Below are positions 18,040 through 30,200 of a stretch of DNA of 64,000 nucleotides, in pieces. The notes beneath the pieces are model-generated. The model had not been told where the DNA came from and did not search any database. It worked only from the letters and a program-made list of their open reading frames with translations. The position numbers and the translations under genes were made by a program. The first letter of the stretch is position 1. Every line of letters starts with the position of its first letter. Source of the stretch: Taeniopygia guttata. Taxonomy: Eukaryota; Chordata; Aves; Passeriformes; Estrildidae. The stretch is taken from contig NC_133059.1 of assembly GCF_048771995.1 (NCBI RefSeq), forward strand, positions 2,717,001-2,781,000, in the 5' to 3' direction.

Positions 18040-21000
18040 TTTTTGGGGGTCCTGAGGGGGAAATTCGGATTTTTGGGGGTCCTGAGGGGTTTGGGGTGGG
18101 TTTTGAGGTAAAAATTGAGGTTTTTGGGGGTCCTGAGGGGTTTGGAGCTGTGTTTTGAGGTAAAAATTGGGATTTTTGGGGTCCTGAGGGGTTTGGGGTG
18201 GGCTTTGAGGTAAAAAATGGGATTTTTGGGGTTCCTGAGGGGTTTGGGGCGGGTTTTGAGGTAAAAATTGAGGTTTTTGGGGTTCCTGAGGGGTTTTAGG
18301 GTTGGATTTTGTGGGGAAAATTGTGTTGGTTTTTATTTTGTGGTTCCTGAGGGGAATCTGCGGTTCCTGAAGGGATTTAGGATTGAAGTTTGAGGTAAAA
18401 ATTGGGATTTTTGGGGTTCCTGAGGGGTTTGGGGTGGGTTTTGAGGTAAAAATTGGGATTTTTGGGGGTCCTGAGGGGTTTGGAGCTGTGCTTTGAGGTA
18501 AAAATTGGGATTTTTGGGGTTCCTGAGGGGTTTGGGGTGGGTTTTGAGGTAAAAATTGGGATTTTTGGGTTTCCTGAGGGGTTTGGGGTGGGTTTTGAGG
18601 GAAAAATTGGGATTTTTGGGGTTCCTGAGGGGTTTGGGGTGGGTTTTGAGGTAAAAATTGGGATTTTTGGCGTTCCTGAGGGGTTTTAGGGTTGGATTTT
18701 GTGGGGAAAATTGTGTTGGTTTTTATTTTGTGGTTCCTGAGGGGAATCTGCGGTTCCTGAGGGGATTTAGGATTGAAGTTTGAGGTAAAAATTGAGGTTT
18801 TTGGGGTTCCTGAGGGGTTTGGGGTGGGTTTTGAGGTAAAAATTGAGGGTTTTGGGGTTCCTGAGGGGTTTGGGGTGGGTTTTGAGGTAAAAATTGGGAT
18901 TTTTGGGGTTCCTGAGGGGTTTGGGGTGGGTTTTGAGGTAAAAATTGGGATTTTTGGGGTTCCTGAGGGGTTTGGAGCTGTGTTTTGAGGTAAAAATTGG
19001 GATTTTTGGGGTTCCTGAGGGGTTTGGAGCTGTGTTTTGAGGTAAAAATTGGGATTTTTGGGGTTCCTGAGGGGTTTGGAGCTGTGCTTTGAGGTAAAAA
19101 TTCGGATTGTTGGGGGTCCTGAGGGGTTTGGGGCGGGTTTTGAGGGAAAAATTGGGATTTTTGGGGTTCCTGAGGGGTTTGGAGCTGAGTTTTGAGGTAA
19201 AAATTCGGATTGTTGGGGGTCCTGAGGGGTTTGGGGCGGGTTTTGAGGGAAAAATTGGGATTTTTGGGGTTCCTGAGGGGTTTGGGGTGGGTTTTGAGGT
19301 AAAAATTGGGATTTTGGGGTTCCTGAGGGGTTTGGGGTGGGTTTTGAGGTAAAAATTGGGATTTTTAGGGTTCCTGAGGGGTTTGGAGCTGTGCTTTGAG
19401 GTAAAAATTGGGAATTTTGGGGTTCCTGAGGGGTTTTGGGGTTGGATTTTGTGGGGAAAATTGTGATGGTTTTTGATTTTGTGGTTCCTGAGGGGAATTT
19501 GCGGTTCCTGAGGGGATTTAGGATTGAATTTTGAGGTAAAAATTGAGGTTTTTGGGGTTCCTGAGGGGAATTTTTGGTTCCTGAGAGGATTTAGGATTGA
19601 ATTTTGAGGTAAAAATTGAGATTTTTGGGGTTCCTGAGAGGTTTGGGGTGGGTTTTGAGGTAAAAATTGGGATTTTTGGGGGTCCTGAGGGGTTTGGGGT
19701 GGGTTTTGAGGTAAAAATTGGGATTTTTGGGTTCCTGAGGGGTTTGGGGTGCGTTTTGAGGTAAAAATTGGGATTTTTGAGGTTCCTGAGGGATTTGGGG
19801 TGGGTTTTGAGGTAAAAATTGGGATTTTTGAGGTTCCTGAGGGATTTGGGGTGGGTTTTGAGGTAAAAATTGAGGTTTTTGGGGTTCCTGAGGGGTTTGG
19901 GGTGTGTTTTGAGGTAAAAATTGAGGGGTTTGGGGTTCCTGAGGGGTTTGGGGTGGGTTTTGAGGTAAAAATTGGGATTTTTGGGGTTCCTGAGGGGATT
20001 TAGGGTTGGATTTTGAGGGAAAAATAGGGATTTTGGGGCTCCTGAGGGGATTTAGGGGTTCCTGAGGGGGTTTGGGGTGGGTTTTGAGGTAAAAATTGAG
20101 GGTTTTGGGGTTCCTGAGGGGAATTTTCGGTTCCTGAGGGGATTTAGGATTGAATTTTGAGGTAAAAATTGGGATTTTTGGGGTTCCTGAGGGGTTTGGA
20201 GCTGTGTTTTGAGGTAAAAATTGGGATTTTTGGGGGTCCTGAGGGGTTTGGTGTCTGCTTTGAGGTAAAAATTGGGATTTTTGGGGTTCCTGAGGGGTTT
20301 GGAGCTGTGTTTTGAGGTAAAAATTGGGATTTTTGGGGGTCCTGAGGGGTTTGGTGTCTGCTTTGAGGTAAAAATTGGGATTTTTGGGGTTCCTGAGGGG
20401 TTTGGAGCTGTGTTTTGAGGTAAAAATTGGGATTTTTGGGCTTCCTGAGGGGTTTGGAGCTGTGCTTTGAGGTAAAAATTGGGATTTTTGGGGGTCCTGA
20501 GAGGTTTGGGGTGGGTTTTGAGGTAAAAATTGGGATTTTTGGGGTTCCTGAGGGGATTTAGGGTTGGATTTTGTGTGGAAAATTGTGATGGTTTTTGATT
20601 TTGTGGTTCCTGAGGGGATTTAGGATTGAATTTTGAGGTAAAAATTGGGATTTTTGGGGTTCCTGAGGGGTTTGGAGCTGTGCTTTGAGGTAAAAATCGG
20701 GATTTTTGTGGTTCCTGAGGGGTTTGGGGTGGGTTTTGAGGTAAAAATTGAGGGTTTTGGGGTTCCTGAGGGGTTTTAGGGTTGGATTTTGTGGGGAAAA
20801 TTGTGATGGTTTTTGATTTTGTGGTTCCTGAGGGGAATTTGTAGTTCCTGAGGGGATTTAGGATTGAATTTTGAGGTAAAAATTGGGATTTTTGGGGTTC
20901 CTGAGGGGTTTGGAGCTGTGCTTTGAGGTAAAAATTGGGATTTTTGGGGTTCCTGAGGGGTTTGGAGCTGTGTTTTGAGGTAAAAATTGGGATTTTTGGG

Positions 21001-21700
21001 GGTCCTGAGGGGTTTTAGGGTTGGATTTTGTGGGGAAAATTGTGATGGTTTTTGATTTTGTGGTTCCTGAGGGGAACTTGCGGTTCCTGAGGGGATTTAG
21101 GATTGAATTTTGAGGTAAAAATTGAGGTTTTTGGGGTTCCTGAGGGGATTTAGGGTTGGATTTTGAGGTAAAAATTGGGATTTTGGGGTTTTGAGGGGAT
21201 GTAGGGTTGGATTTTGAGGGGAAAATTTTTGAATTTTGTGGGAATTTTGTGGTTCCTGAGGGGAATTTGGGGTCCCTGAGTGGTTTTGGGGATGGAATTT
21301 GTGGGAAAAAATTCTGATTTTTGGGGGAATTTGGGGTTCCTGAGGGGTTTTGGGGCTCCTGAGGGGATTTGGCGTTGGATTTTGAGGTAAAAATTGAGAT
21401 TTAGGGGGAATTTGGGGTTCCTGTGGGGATTTAGGGTTAAATTTTGAGGTAAAAATTGAGATTTAGGGGGAATTTGGGGTTCCTGAGGGGATTTAGGGTC
21501 TAATTTTGAGGTAAAAATTCTGATTTTTGGGGGAATTTGGGGTTCCTAAAGGGTTTTGGGTTGGATTTTGAGGGAAAATTGAGATTTTTGGGGTTCCTGA
21601 GGGGTTTGGGGTGGATTTTGAGAGGAAAAAATGAGAATTTTTTGGGAATTTTGTGGCTCCTGGAGGGATTTGGGGTTGGATTTTGGGGTGAAATTCGTGT
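18040..21700 (+). repeat. ~54-bp minisatellite, SIPA1L3 5' intron
   Basis: Units hold TTTTGAGGTAAAAATTGGGA, TTTTTGGGG(T)TCCTGAGG and GGTTTGGGGTGGG, with a step close to 54 bases, so roughly 60-70 units by length. Longer variant units carry GATTTTGTGGGGAAAATTGT. A 54-bp step keeps the frame, giving short open frames that read VKIGIFGVPEGFGVGFE; these are not genes. Each unit also contains GAG|GTAAAA, a donor-like hexamer. Confidence 0.9.
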
Positions 21701-21739
21701 TTTTCTCCAATCTCCCTTCGCCCCCTCCTCAGTTCCCCT

Positions 21740-21935
21740 TGGGGCCCCTCATTAACGAGTCCCTCGTTAATTAATCCCTCATTAATGAGTCCCTCGTTAA
21801 TTAATGCCTCATTAAGGAGTCCTTTATTAATTAATCTCTCATTAATTAATCCCTCATTAAGGAGTCCCTCATTAATTAATCCCTCATTAATTAATCCCTC
21901 ATTAAGGAGTCCCTCGTTAACGAGCTCCTGCCCTT
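21740..21935 (+). repeat. 15-bp CCCTCATTAATTAAT repeat
   Basis: About a dozen units alternate ATTAATTAAT with TCCCTCATTAA and GGAGTCCCTC. TTAATTAA palindromes occur repeatedly. This is a sharp AT-rich island between G-rich and T-rich arrays. Confidence 0.85.
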
Positions 21936-21989
21936 GTGACAGGAGGAGCTCCCACCCCATTGCAGGGGTTGGGCTTGGGGGTTTTTCTT

Positions 21990-23060
21990 GGAGAATTCCA
22001 GGGTTTTTTTGGGAATTTGGTATTTTTTTTGAAATTCTGGAATTTTTGGGGGGAATTCTGATTTTTTTTTAGGAAATTCCAGCATTTTTTATACAATTCC
22101 AGGATTTTTCTTTGCAATTCCAGGATTTTTTTTTAAAATTCCTTTATTTTTTGGCAATTTCTTTTATTTTTTCTTGTCAATTCCAGGATTTTTTTCTTTT
22201 TTGAGAATTCCAGGATTTTTTTTTTGCCAATTCTTTTCTTTTTTTTGTCAATTCCAGATTTTTTTTGCCAATTCCAGGATTTTTTTCTGCAATTCCTTTT
22301 TTTTTGTCTATTCCTTAATTTTTTTTTTGCCAATTCCAGGATTTTTTTCTGCAATTCCTTTTTTATTTGTCAATTCCTTTATTTTTTTTGCCAATCCCAG
22401 GATTTTTTTTGACAATTCCAAGATTCTTTTATTTTTGCAATTCCAGGATTTTTTTTTTGCAATTCCAAGATTTTTTTTGCTAATTCCTTAATTTTTTTTG
22501 TCAATTCCTTTATTTTTTTTTGCAATTCCAGGAGTTTTTTTGTCAATTCCAGGATTTTATTTTTGCAATTCCTTTATTTTTTTATCGATCGCAGGATATT
22601 TTTTTTTTTGGGAATTCCAGGATTTTTTCTGCAATTCCTTTATTTTTTTGTCAATTCCTTTATTTTTTTTTGACAATTCCAAGATTTTTTCTTTTTGCAA
22701 TCCCAGGATTTTTTTTACCAATTCCTTAATTTTTTTGGAAATTCCAGGATTTTTTTTTTGTCAATTCCAGGGTTTTTTTTTGCCAATTCCTTAATTTTTT
22801 TTGGCAATTCCAGGATTTTTTTTTTGCCAATTCCAGGATTTTTTTTTGCAATTCCTTTATTTTTTTATCAATCCCAGGTTTTTTTTTTTGGGAATTCCAG
22901 GAGTGCTTTAGCAATTCCTTTTTTTTTTTTTTGAGAATTCCAGGATTTTTTTTGGCAATTTGGTATTTTTTAAGAAATTCTGTAATTTTTTAAGAAATTC
23001 TGGAATTTTTTTTACCAACCCCACCATTTTTTTACCAATTTTCCCCCTTAACCCTCTTTT
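21990..23060 (+). repeat. T-rich repeat with many CCAG|G steps
   Basis: Units of AATTCCAGGATTTTTTTTTG type with long T runs. About 20 copies of T-tract + CCAGG precede the true acceptor (TTTTTTTCCTCCCACAG, AG at 23072-23073). Each copy resembles a 3' splice site. Confidence 0.85.
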
Positions 23061-23083
23061 TTTCCTCCCACAGCCCTCCCACC

Positions 23084-23173
23084 ATGCGCCGCCGCCGCCG
23101 CTGCTCCGCTCCCACCCCGGAATTCCCAAATTTCCTCCCGGAATTCCCGAATTTCCCCTCATTCCGGCCTTGA
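23084..23173 (+). CDS. Upstream ORF (29 codons) in the SIPA1L3 leader
   Basis: ATG at 23084 in a strong context (ACCATGC, A at -3) opens a frame beginning MRRRRRCSAP. It ends with TGA at 23171, twenty bases before the main start codon and in a different frame. If the exon starts at 23074, this ATG is always in the mRNA and could reduce translation of SIPA1L3. No similarity to a known peptide; translation is inferred. Confidence 0.45.
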   Translation: MRRRRRCSAPTPEFPNFLPEFPNFPSFRP

Positions 23174-23192
23174 TTCCGGCGTGGCCGCCGCC

Positions 23193-24291
23193 ATGAGCTC
23201 CCAGCGCTCCGAAATCCCCGCCCTGCCCAAAATGGGCGTCCGCGCCCGCGTGGCCGAGTGGCCCCCGCGCTCCAGAGATTCCCCAGAAATTCCCAAAAAC
23301 TCCCGGAATTTCCCTCCCTCCCAGCCCTCCCTCAAACCCTTCCACCGCCGCTTCCTCCCCAACTCCAAGGAGTTGGAATTCCAGGAGGGAATTTTGGGGA
23401 TCCCCCTGCGCCAGCGCAGCAGCAGCGAAGCCACGCTGAGCGAGTGCGACGCCGAGGAAATCCCGGAGATCCGCGGCAATTCCGGCCTTGCCGCCGGATT
23501 TTTCCGGGAATACGGCAGCACCTCCTCCATCGACGTCCAAGGAATCCCCGAGCAAAGTTTCTTCCAGATGCTCGACGAATTCCGGGCGAAAAAACCCGAA
23601 TTTTCCGCCAGAAAACCGGAAAACCGCGACGACGAAAGCCAAGAGGAAATTCGGGATGAAATCCGGGATGAAATTCGGGAGCAGCACCCCAAGGAAAAGC
23701 CCCGGCGCCGCTGCCTCAAAACCGACGAGTCCATCTTCAAAAAGCTCCGCAACTCCCGGCACGACGCCGCCGACGCCGCCGAAGATTCCCGAATTCCCGA
23801 GGCGCCGAAATCGTGGATTTGCCGGAAAGGCTTCGCCCATTTCGACGTCCAGAGCATTTTGTTCGAGGCCGTTTCGGCGCGCTCGGCGTCGACGCGGCGC
23901 CGCAACACCACCACCGGCGCCTCGGCCGCCTCGGCCGGCGCCGATCCGGCGTTTCCCGGCGCCGAGGATCAGAATTCCAAGGAAAACCTGGAGAGGGATC
24001 TGGGGGACAACACCAGCAACGAGTTGTTGTTGAGCTGTCCCCACTTCCGCAACGAGATCGGCGGCGGCGGCGGAGAGCGCGACGTCAGTTTTGCCAAATC
24101 GGCGTTTTCGGCGCCGCCGAATTCCGGGTTTTTCGTGGAATGCGGGAATGGAGCCAAGGTGAGCAACGCCGGCGTTTCCGTCCTGGAATTCCCCAAGGAG
24201 CAGCGGAGGAACCCCGAGAGGGTCGGGAGTTACGGCGTGGAGCACGCGGATCTCGGAGCCACCTACTACCGGGAATACTTCCTTGGAAAAG
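23193..24291 (+). CDS. SIPA1L3: SIPA1L3 coding exon 1
   Basis: The exon probably begins at 23074 after TCCCACAG. ATG at 23193 follows GCCGCCGCC, an excellent Kozak context. It encodes residues 1-366 and ends AAAG|GTCTGG. The frame is also open upstream to the acceptor, but has no other ATG in this exon. The human protein carries about 60 more N-terminal residues before PKMGVRAR, so a longer start in an earlier exon is possible. A short coding repeat gives [13 protein letters not shown]. The segment [20 protein letters not shown] is very close to human. Confidence 0.92.
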
Positions 24292-27200
24292 GTCTGGGAT
24301 TTCAGGTTTTTGGGATTTTTTTGGGGGAATTTATTGGGAATTTTTCGGTAATTTATTGGGAATTTTTAAATAATTTTTTTAGGATTTTTTGGGGAATTTT
24401 TGGTGATTTTTTGGGATTTTTTTTTAATTTTTGGTGATTTTTTTGGTGATTTTTTGGGAATTTTTAGAGGTTTTTTTGAGGATTTTTAGAGATTTTTCTT
24501 CATTTTTGGGGATTTTTTTCAGAGTTTTTTTGGAATTTTTAAAAGATTTTTAGGGGATTTGAAAGGGATTGTTTAGGGGATTTTTGGGATTTTTTTGGAT
24601 TTTTTTGAGGAAATTTTATGGGAATTTTGTGGGAATTTTCAGGATTTTTTTGGAATTTTTTTTATTTTTGTTTAATTTTTAGAGACTTTTTCTAGGAATT
24701 TTTTTGGGGATTTTTTGGGAATTTTTGGGGGATTTTTTTGAAAATTGTTTTGGGATTTTTTTTTTTTAATTTTTAGAGGATTTTGCAGAGAATTTTTTGT
24801 GGGATTTTTGGGAATTTTTGTGGGATTATTGGGGAATTTTTTGGGATTTTTGGGATTTTGGGGAGCAGCGGAGGAACCCCGAGAGGGTCGGGAGTTACGG
24901 CGTGGAGCACGCGGACCTCGGAGCCACCTACTACCGGGAATACTTCCTTGGAAAAGGTTTGGGAATTCAGGGGTTTGGGGATTTTTGGGGGAATTGATTG
25001 GGAATTTTTCGGTAATTTATTGGGAATTTTTCGGTAATTTATTGGGAATTTTTCGGTAATTTATTGGGAATTTTTAAAGAATTTTTCTAGGATTTTTCGG
25101 GATTTTTTTGGGATTTTTTTGGTGATTTTTTGGGATTTTATTGGGTATTTTTGGTGATTTTTTTGGTGATTTTTTGGGAATTTTTAGAGGTTTTTTTGAG
25201 GATTTTTAGAGATTTTTCTTCATTTCTGGGGAATTTTTTAGAGTTTTTTTGGAATTTTTAAAAGATTTTCATGGTATTTTAAAGGGATTTGTAGGGGATT
25301 TTTGGGATATTTTTGGGGAATTTTTTTGGGGAATTTTTGTGGGATTTTTGTGGGATTTTTTTGGGGAATTTTGGGGGAATTTTCAGGATTTTTTTTGGAA
25401 TTTTTAAAAATTTTGTTTAATTTTTAGATAATTTTTCTAGGAATTTTTTGGGATTTTTTGGGATTTTTTGGGATTTTTTTTGGATTTTTTGGATTTTGGG
25501 GTAATTTTTGGAATTTTTTTTGGCATTTTGGGGGAATTTTTAGGGGATTTCTTGGGGATTTTTTTGGATTGTTTTTAAATTTTTTTTTAATTTTTAAAAA
25601 TTTTTGGGATGTTTTGGGGAATTTTTTGTGAATTTTTAGGGGATTTTTTGGGGATTCTTTGGAGGATTTTTCCCTATATTTTTTTAATTTTTTGGGAGAT
25701 TGTTTTGATTTTTTGTGATTGTTTTTGAGATTTTTTTGGATTTCTTTTTGATTTTTTTTTTTTATTTTTCAGAAAGTTTTTTGAAATTTTTTTTGGGATT
25801 TTTTTTTTCCCAAGAGTTTTTTTTCTCCCTTTGCCCCCCCAAAATTCCCATTTTTCCCAATTTCCCCCCCATTTTTTCCCATTTTCACTCCCAAAATTCC
25901 CATTTTTCCCATTTTTTCCCATTTTTTCCCATTTTTTCCCCAGAACATTCCAACTACTTCGGCGTGGACGAGCGGCTGGGCCCGGTGGCCGCCAGCGTCC
26001 GGCGGGAGCGGCTGGAGGAGCCCTCGGAGCACGGCCCCCAGTTCCAGCAGCGCCTCATCTTCCGCACCAGCCAGGTCCAAAACCCCCCAAAAACACCCCA
26101 AAAACACCCCGAAAACAAAAAAAATTTATCCAAAAAAATCCCCCCAAAAAAACCCCAAAAAATCCCCCTAAAATACCCCAAAAAATTGGGATTTTGGGCC
26201 CCCAGTTCCAGCATCGCCTCATCTTCCGCACCAGCCAGGTCCAAAACCCCCCAAAAACACCCCAAAAACACCCCGAAAACAAAAAAAAATTATCCCAAAA
26301 AAATCCCCCCAAAAACCCCAAAAAAAATCCCCCTAAAATACCCCAAAAAATTGGGATTTTGGGCCCCCAGTTCCAGCAGCGCCTCATCTTCCGCACCAGC
26401 CAGGTCCAAAACCCCCCAAAAACACCCCAAAAACACCCCGAAAACAAAAAAAAATTATCCCAAAAAAATCCCCCCAAAAAACCCCAAAAAACCACAAAAA
26501 ATCCTCAAAAAACCACCCAAAACCACGCAAAACTACCCCAAAACCAGCCCAAAACCCCAAAAAAATCCCCAAAAAATCCCCTGAAACCCCCCCAAAAAAA
26601 TCCCCCAAAAACCAAAAAAAATCCCCCTAAAATACCCCAAAAAATTGGGATTTTGGGCCCCCAGTTCCAGCAGCGCCTCATCTTCCGCACCAGCCAGGTC
26701 CAAAACCCCCCAAAAACACCCCAAAAACACCCTGAAAACAAAAAAAATTATCCCAAAAAAATCCCCCCAAAAAACGCCAAAAAAATCCCCCCAAAATTCC
26801 CCAAAAAATCCCCCTAAAATACCCCAAAAAATTGGGATTTTGGGCCCCCAGTTCCAGCAGCGCCTCATCTTCCGCACCAGCCAGGTCCAAAACCCCCCAA
26901 AAACACCCTGAAAATAAAAATAAATTATCCCCAAAAAAATCCCCCCAAAAAACCCCCAAAAAATCCCCCCAAAATACCCCAAAAAATTGGGATTTTGGGC
27001 CCCCAGTTCCAGCAGCGCCTCATCTTCTGCACCAGCCAGGTCCAAAACCCCCCAAAAACACCCCAAAAACACCCCAAAAACAAAAAAAAATTATCCCAAA
27101 AAAATCCCCCCAAAAAACCCCAAAAAATCCCCCCAAAAAACCCCAAAAAAATCCCCCTAAAATACCCCAAAAAATTGGGATTTTGGGCCCCCAGTTCCAG

Positions 27201-30200
27201 CAGCGCCTCATCTTCCGCACCAGCCAGGTCCAAAATCCCCCAAAAACACCCCAAAAACACCCCGAAAACAAAAATAAATTATCCCAAAAAATCCCCCCAA
27301 AAACCCCAAAATATCCCCCTAAAATACCCCAAAAAATTGGGATTTTGGGCCCCCAGTTCCAGCAGCGCCTCATCTTCTGCACCAGCCAGGTCCAAAATCC
27401 CCTGAATTGTGGGATAAAATTCCAAAATTTTGGGCTCAAATTCCCCTAAATTTGGGATAAAATTCCCTCAATTTTGGGCTAAAATTCCCTAACTTTCAGG
27501 ATAAATTTTCTACAATTTTGGTGCTGATTTTGGGGTCAAATCCCCCCAATTTTGGGCTCAAATTCCCACCATTTTGGGATCAAAATATCACGTTAGGCTA
27601 AAATCCCCACAATTTTGGGATCAAAATCTCTGAATTTTGGGCTAAAATCCCCACAATTTTGGACTAAAACTCCCTCAATTTTGGGACACAATTCCTCAAT
27701 TTTAGGCTAAATTCCCCACAATTTTCAGATAAAATTTTCTCAATTTTGGGCTCAAATTCCTCAATTTTAGGATTGATTTCCCTCAATTTTGGTGTCAATT
27801 TTGAGCTAAAATTCCTCAATTTTGATGCCAAATCCCTGAATTTTGGGCTAAAATTCTCCCAATTTTGGGCTAAAACTCCCCCAATTTGGGGCTAAAATTC
27901 CCCCAATTCTGGACTCAAATCACCCCAATTTTGGGCTAAAATTCATCACTTTTAGTATAAATTTTCCACAATTCTGATGTCGATTCTGACCCAAAATTCC
28001 TCAATTTTGATGCCAAATCCCTGAATTTTGGGCTCAAATTCTCCCAATTTTGGGCTAAAACTCCCCCAATTTTGGGCTAAAATTCCCCCAATTTTGGACT
28101 CAAATCATCCCAATTTTGGGCTAAAATTCATCACTTTTAGTATGAATTTTACACAATTTTGATGTCGACTCTGACCCAAAATTCCTCAATTTCGGTGCCA
28201 AATCCCTGAATTTTGGGCTAAAATTCTTTCAATTTTGGGTTAAAATTCCCCCAATTCTGGACTCAAATCACCCCAATTTTGGGCTAAAATTCATCACTTT
28301 TAGTATAAATTGTCCACAATTCTGATGTCGACTCTGACCCAAAATTCCTCAATTTTGATGCCAAATCCCTGAATTTTGGGCTAAAATTCTCTCAATTTTG
28401 GGCTAAAACTCCCCCAATTTTGGGCTAAAATTCCCCCAATTTTGGACTCAAATCACCCCAATTTTGGGCTAAAATTAATCACTTTCAGTATAAATTTTCC
28501 ACAATTCTGATGTCGACTCTGACCCAAAATTCCTCAATTTCGGTGCCAAATCCCTTAAGTTTGGGCTAAAATTCTCTCAATTTTGGGCTAAAATTCCCCC
28601 AATTCTGGACTCAAATCACCCCAATTTTGGGCTAAAATTAATCACTTTTAGTATAAACTTTCCACAATTTTGATGTCGATTCTGACCCAAAATTCCTCAA
28701 TTTCGGTGCCAAATCCCTGAATTTTGGGCTAAAATTCCTGCAATTTTGGGCTCAAATCACCCCCAATTTTGGGCTAAATTCCCCCAATTTTGGGCTCAAA
28801 TCACCCCAATTTTGGGCTAAAATTTATCACTTTTAGTATAAACTTTCCACAATTTTGATGTCGACTCTGACCCAAAATTCCTCAATTTCGGTGCCAAATC
28901 CCTGAATTTTGGGCTAAAATTCTCTCAATTTTGGGCTAAAACTCCCCCAATTTTGAGCTAAAATTCCCTCAATTTTGGGCTCAAATCACTCCAATTTTGG
29001 GCTAAAATTCATCACTTTTAGTATAAACTTTCCACAATTCTGATTTCGATTCTGACCCAAAATTCCTCAATTTCGGTGCCAAATCCCTGAATTTTGGGCT
29101 AAAATTCTCTCAATTTTGGGCTAAAACTCCCCCAATTTTGGGCTAAAATTCCCCCAATTTTGGGCTAAAATTAATCACTTTTAGTATAAACTTTCCACAA
29201 TTTTGATGTCGACTCTGACCCAAAATTCCTCAATTTCGGTGCCAAATCCCTCAATTTTTGGCTAAAATTCTCTCAATTTTGGGCTTAAACTCCCTCAATT
29301 TTGGGCTAAAATTCCCCCAATTTTGGACTCAAATCACCCCAATTTTGGGCTAAAATTAATCACTTTTAGTATAAATTGTCCACAATTCTGATGTCGATTC
29401 TGACCCAAAATTCCTCAATTTTGATGCCAAATCCCTCAATTTTGGGCTAAAATTCTCTCAGTTTTGGGCTAAAACCCCCCCAGTTTTGGGCTAAAATTCT
29501 CTCAATTTTGGGCTAAAACCCCCCCAGTTTTGGGCTAAAATTCCCCCAATTTTGCGCTTAAACTCCCCCAATTTTGGGCTAAAATTCCCCCAATTTTGAG
29601 CTCAAATCACCCCAATTTTGGGCTAAAATTCATCACTTTTAGTATAAACTTTCCACAATTTTGATGTCGACTCTGACCCAAAATTCCTCAATTTCGGTGC
29701 CAAATCCCTCAATTTTGGGCTAAAATTCTCTCAATTTTGGGCTAAAACTCCCCCAGTTTTGGGCTAAAATTCCCCCAATTTTGGGCTCAAATCACCCCAA
29801 TTTTGGGCTAAAATTAATCACTTTTAGTATAAATTTTCCACAATTCTGATGTCGATTCTGACCCAAAATTCCTCAATTTCGTTGCCAAATCCCTGAATTT
29901 TGGGCTAAAATTCTCTCAATTTTGGGCTAAAACTCCCCCAATTTTGAGCTAAAATTCCCTCAATTTTGGACTCAAATCACCCCAATTTTGGGCTAAAATT
30001 AATCACTTCTAATATAAACTTTCTACAATTTTGATGTCGATTCTGACCCAAAATTCCTCAATTTTGATGCCAAATCCCTGAATTTTGGGCTAAAATTCTC
30101 CCAATTTTGGGCTAAAACTCCCTCAATTTTGGGCTAAAATTCCCCCAATTTTGGGCTCAAATTCATCACTTTTAGTATAAACTTTCCACAATTCTGATGT

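Noticed and set aside
22908..24245. 445-codon minus-strand frame opposite SIPA1L3 exon 1
   Set aside because: High GC3 of the true exon removes stops on the other strand; no recognisable protein.
26037..27389. CRISPR array (regular ~33-nt repeats with spacers)
   Set aside because: The repeats are exon copies in a vertebrate intron, the spacers are repetitive A/C-rich DNA, and there are no cas genes.
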